A DNA stretch of 6,281 nt from an uncultured Oscillospiraceae bacterium (GTDB lineage Bacteria > Bacillota > Clostridia > Oscillospirales > Oscillospiraceae), in contig CAKTOB010000051.1 of NCBI GenBank assembly GCA_934589525.1, positions 1 through 6,281 on the forward strand. The letters are read 5' to 3'. Position 1 is the stretch's first letter. Each line of letters begins with the position of its first letter. A program made the position numbers and the translations under genes. A model generated the notes under the pieces. That model made no database searches. It saw only the letters and a program-made list of their open reading frames with translations, and was not told the origin of the DNA. This document shows positions 5,258-6,281 of the stretch, piece after piece.

Positions 5258-5286
5258 ATTATACACATGGGAATATCCGCTGTCAA
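5258..5286 (-). promoter_or_regulatory. Perfect sigma-A promoter for the leader and acetyltransferase
   Basis: On the minus strand TTGACA (complement of 5281-5286) and TATAAT (complement of 5258-5263) are both perfect consensus hexamers separated by exactly 17 bp. Initiation is expected near 5251, directly before the leader-peptide ribosome binding site. The -35 box begins only 8 bases after the DAHP synthase stop codon. So strong a promoter, followed by a terminator, fits control at the step of termination rather than initiation. Confidence 0.9.
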
Positions 5287-5294
5287 GGGAAAAT

Positions 5295-6281
5295 TTACGC
5301 CATCTCCGCAATTTCGTAAATCAGCCGTTCCGTCTTTTCCCAGCCCAGGCAGGCGTCGGTGATGGATTTGCCGTAGGTGCCGCCGTCTGTCTTTTGGTTG
5401 CCGTCTTCTAAGTAGCTTTCTACCATGAAGCCCTTGACAAGTTGGTGAATGCCTGTATCATAGGTTCTGTTTTGCAGGACTTCCCGGATGATGCGGCCCT
5501 GCTGGTAGGGGTTTTTGCCGGAATTGGCGTGGTTGGCGTCGATGATGACGGCGGGGTTCTGGAGGCCCTGCTCTTCGTAGAGCCTGTGGAGGAACACCAA
5601 GTCCTCATAGTGGTAGTTGGGCCGGGGGTCGCCGTGCTTGTTGGTGTAGCCCCGGAGAATGGCGTGGGCGTAGGGGTTTCCGGTGGAGGTGGCCTCCCAG
5701 CCCCGGTAGATGAAGGTATGGCTGTGCTGGGCGGCGTTGATGGAGTTCATCATGACGGACAGGTCGCCGCCGGTGGGGTTTTTCATGCCCACGGGAACGG
5801 AGATGCCGGAGCTGGTGAGCCGGTGCTGCTGGTCTTCCACAGACCGGGCCCCTACGGCAACGTAGGCCAGTACATCGTCTAAGTATTTATAGTTTTCCGG
5901 GTAGAGCATTTCGTCGGCGCAGGAAAAGCCTGTCTCCCGCAGCACCCGCATATGCAGCTCCCGGATGGCAATCAGACCTTTCAGCATATCCGGGGCGGCG
6001 TTGGGGTCCGGCTGGTGGAGCATCCCCTTGTAGCCTGCGCCGGTGGTCCGGGGCTTGTTGGTATAGACCCGGGGGACGATCAGAAGCTTGTCGGCTACTT
6101 TTTCCTGAATAGGCACCAGCCGGGAGATATAATCCAGCACACTGTCCTCCCGGTCTGCCGAGCAGGGCCCGATGATCAGGGCAAGCCGGTGATCCCGGCC
6201 TGAGAGAATGTCTTTAAGCATTTGGTCCCGCTTGGCAAATGCCGCCGCCATCTGGGCATTTACGGGATATTCTTCTTTCAG
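5295..6281 (-). CDS. aroF: 3-deoxy-7-phosphoheptulonate (DAHP) synthase, class I, start beyond the window
   Basis: This enzyme condenses phosphoenolpyruvate with erythrose 4-phosphate to give DAHP, the first committed step of the shikimate pathway to Phe, Tyr and Trp. The frame is open to the right edge: ten codons (reading LKEEYPVNAQ) precede the ATG at 6251, and they look like the usual N-terminal extension, so the true start lies outside. 328 residues are visible against about 350 for the family. Counting from the ATG at 6251, the metal ligands are all present: C30 in IIGPCS, H241 in IDANHANSGKN, E278 in MVESYLEDGNQ and D299 in SITDACLGW. The KPRTT substrate motif is at 66-70. The segment SSGISVPVGMKN (147-158) matches the region that in E. 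coli AroG helps bind feedback phenylalanine. The isozyme letter in the symbol is a convention; which amino acid inhibits it cannot be read here. It lies upstream of the attenuated acetyltransferase on the same strand. Confidence 0.95.
   Translation of the reverse strand: MKEEYPVNAQMAAAFAKRDQMLKDILSGRDHRLALIIGPCSADREDSVLDYISRLVPIQEKVADKLLIVPRVYTNKPRTTGAGYKGMLHQPDPNAAPDMLKGLIAIRELHMRVLRETGFSCADEMLYPENYKYLDDVLAYVAVGARSVEDQQHRLTSSGISVPVGMKNPTGGDLSVMMNSINAAQHSHTFIYRGWEATSTGNPYAHAILRGYTNKHGDPRPNYHYEDLVFLHRLYEEQGLQNPAVIIDANHANSGKNPYQQGRIIREVLQNRTYDTGIHQLVKGFMVESYLEDGNQKTDGGTYGKSITDACLGWEKTERLIYEIAEMA

Overview
The window looks like chromosomal DNA of a GC-rich Gram-positive anaerobe of the class Clostridia, most likely an Oscillospiraceae/Ruminococcaceae-type gut bacterium. 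The reasons are the strong AGGAGG-type ribosome binding sites, a lipoprotein with a Gram-positive-style lipobox, consensus sigma-A promoters, and an intergenic stretch packed with heptamer (ATTGACA) and palindromic repeats of a type I remember from that group. The taxonomic call is inference; there is no rRNA or other marker gene here.

Left part (1-3605, plus strand). Two strong intrinsic terminators close off something that lies left of the window. An extended -10 promoter follows, preceded by a direct repeat GTAATA-N5-GTAATA with an 11-bp period, as expected for an OmpR/PhoB-family regulator. It drives a three-gene operon: an OmpR-family response regulator (GTG start at 284), a membrane sensor histidine kinase (ATGA overlap), and a secreted lipoprotein of unknown function two bases after the kinase stop. 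The lipoprotein is probably anchored outside the membrane where the kinase senses, so it may be the system's target or its accessory sensor.

Middle (3606-3946). This gap between convergent genes has no gene. It holds six ATTGACA-like heptamers, a 153-bp MITE-like element with 51-bp imperfect terminal inverted repeats, and small hairpins.

Right part (3947-6281, minus strand). The 3' nine-tenths of a class I DAHP synthase gene (first step of the shikimate pathway) runs in from the right edge. Only 8 bases after its stop codon is a perfect sigma-A promoter (TTGACA-N17-TATAAT). It drives a leader containing a 28-codon ORF that I translated by hand, then a 14-bp-stem terminator, then a gene for a protein of two fused GNAT acetyltransferase domains. 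The leader RNA contains mutually exclusive pairings: leader start with distal leader ORF, or distal leader ORF with the terminator 5' arm. This matches classical ribosome-mediated transcription attenuation (1:2/3:4 versus 2:3). It suggests that the acetyltransferase is switched on when ribosomes stall at the beginning of the leader, as in inducible antibiotic-resistance genes. This is the most interesting item in the window.
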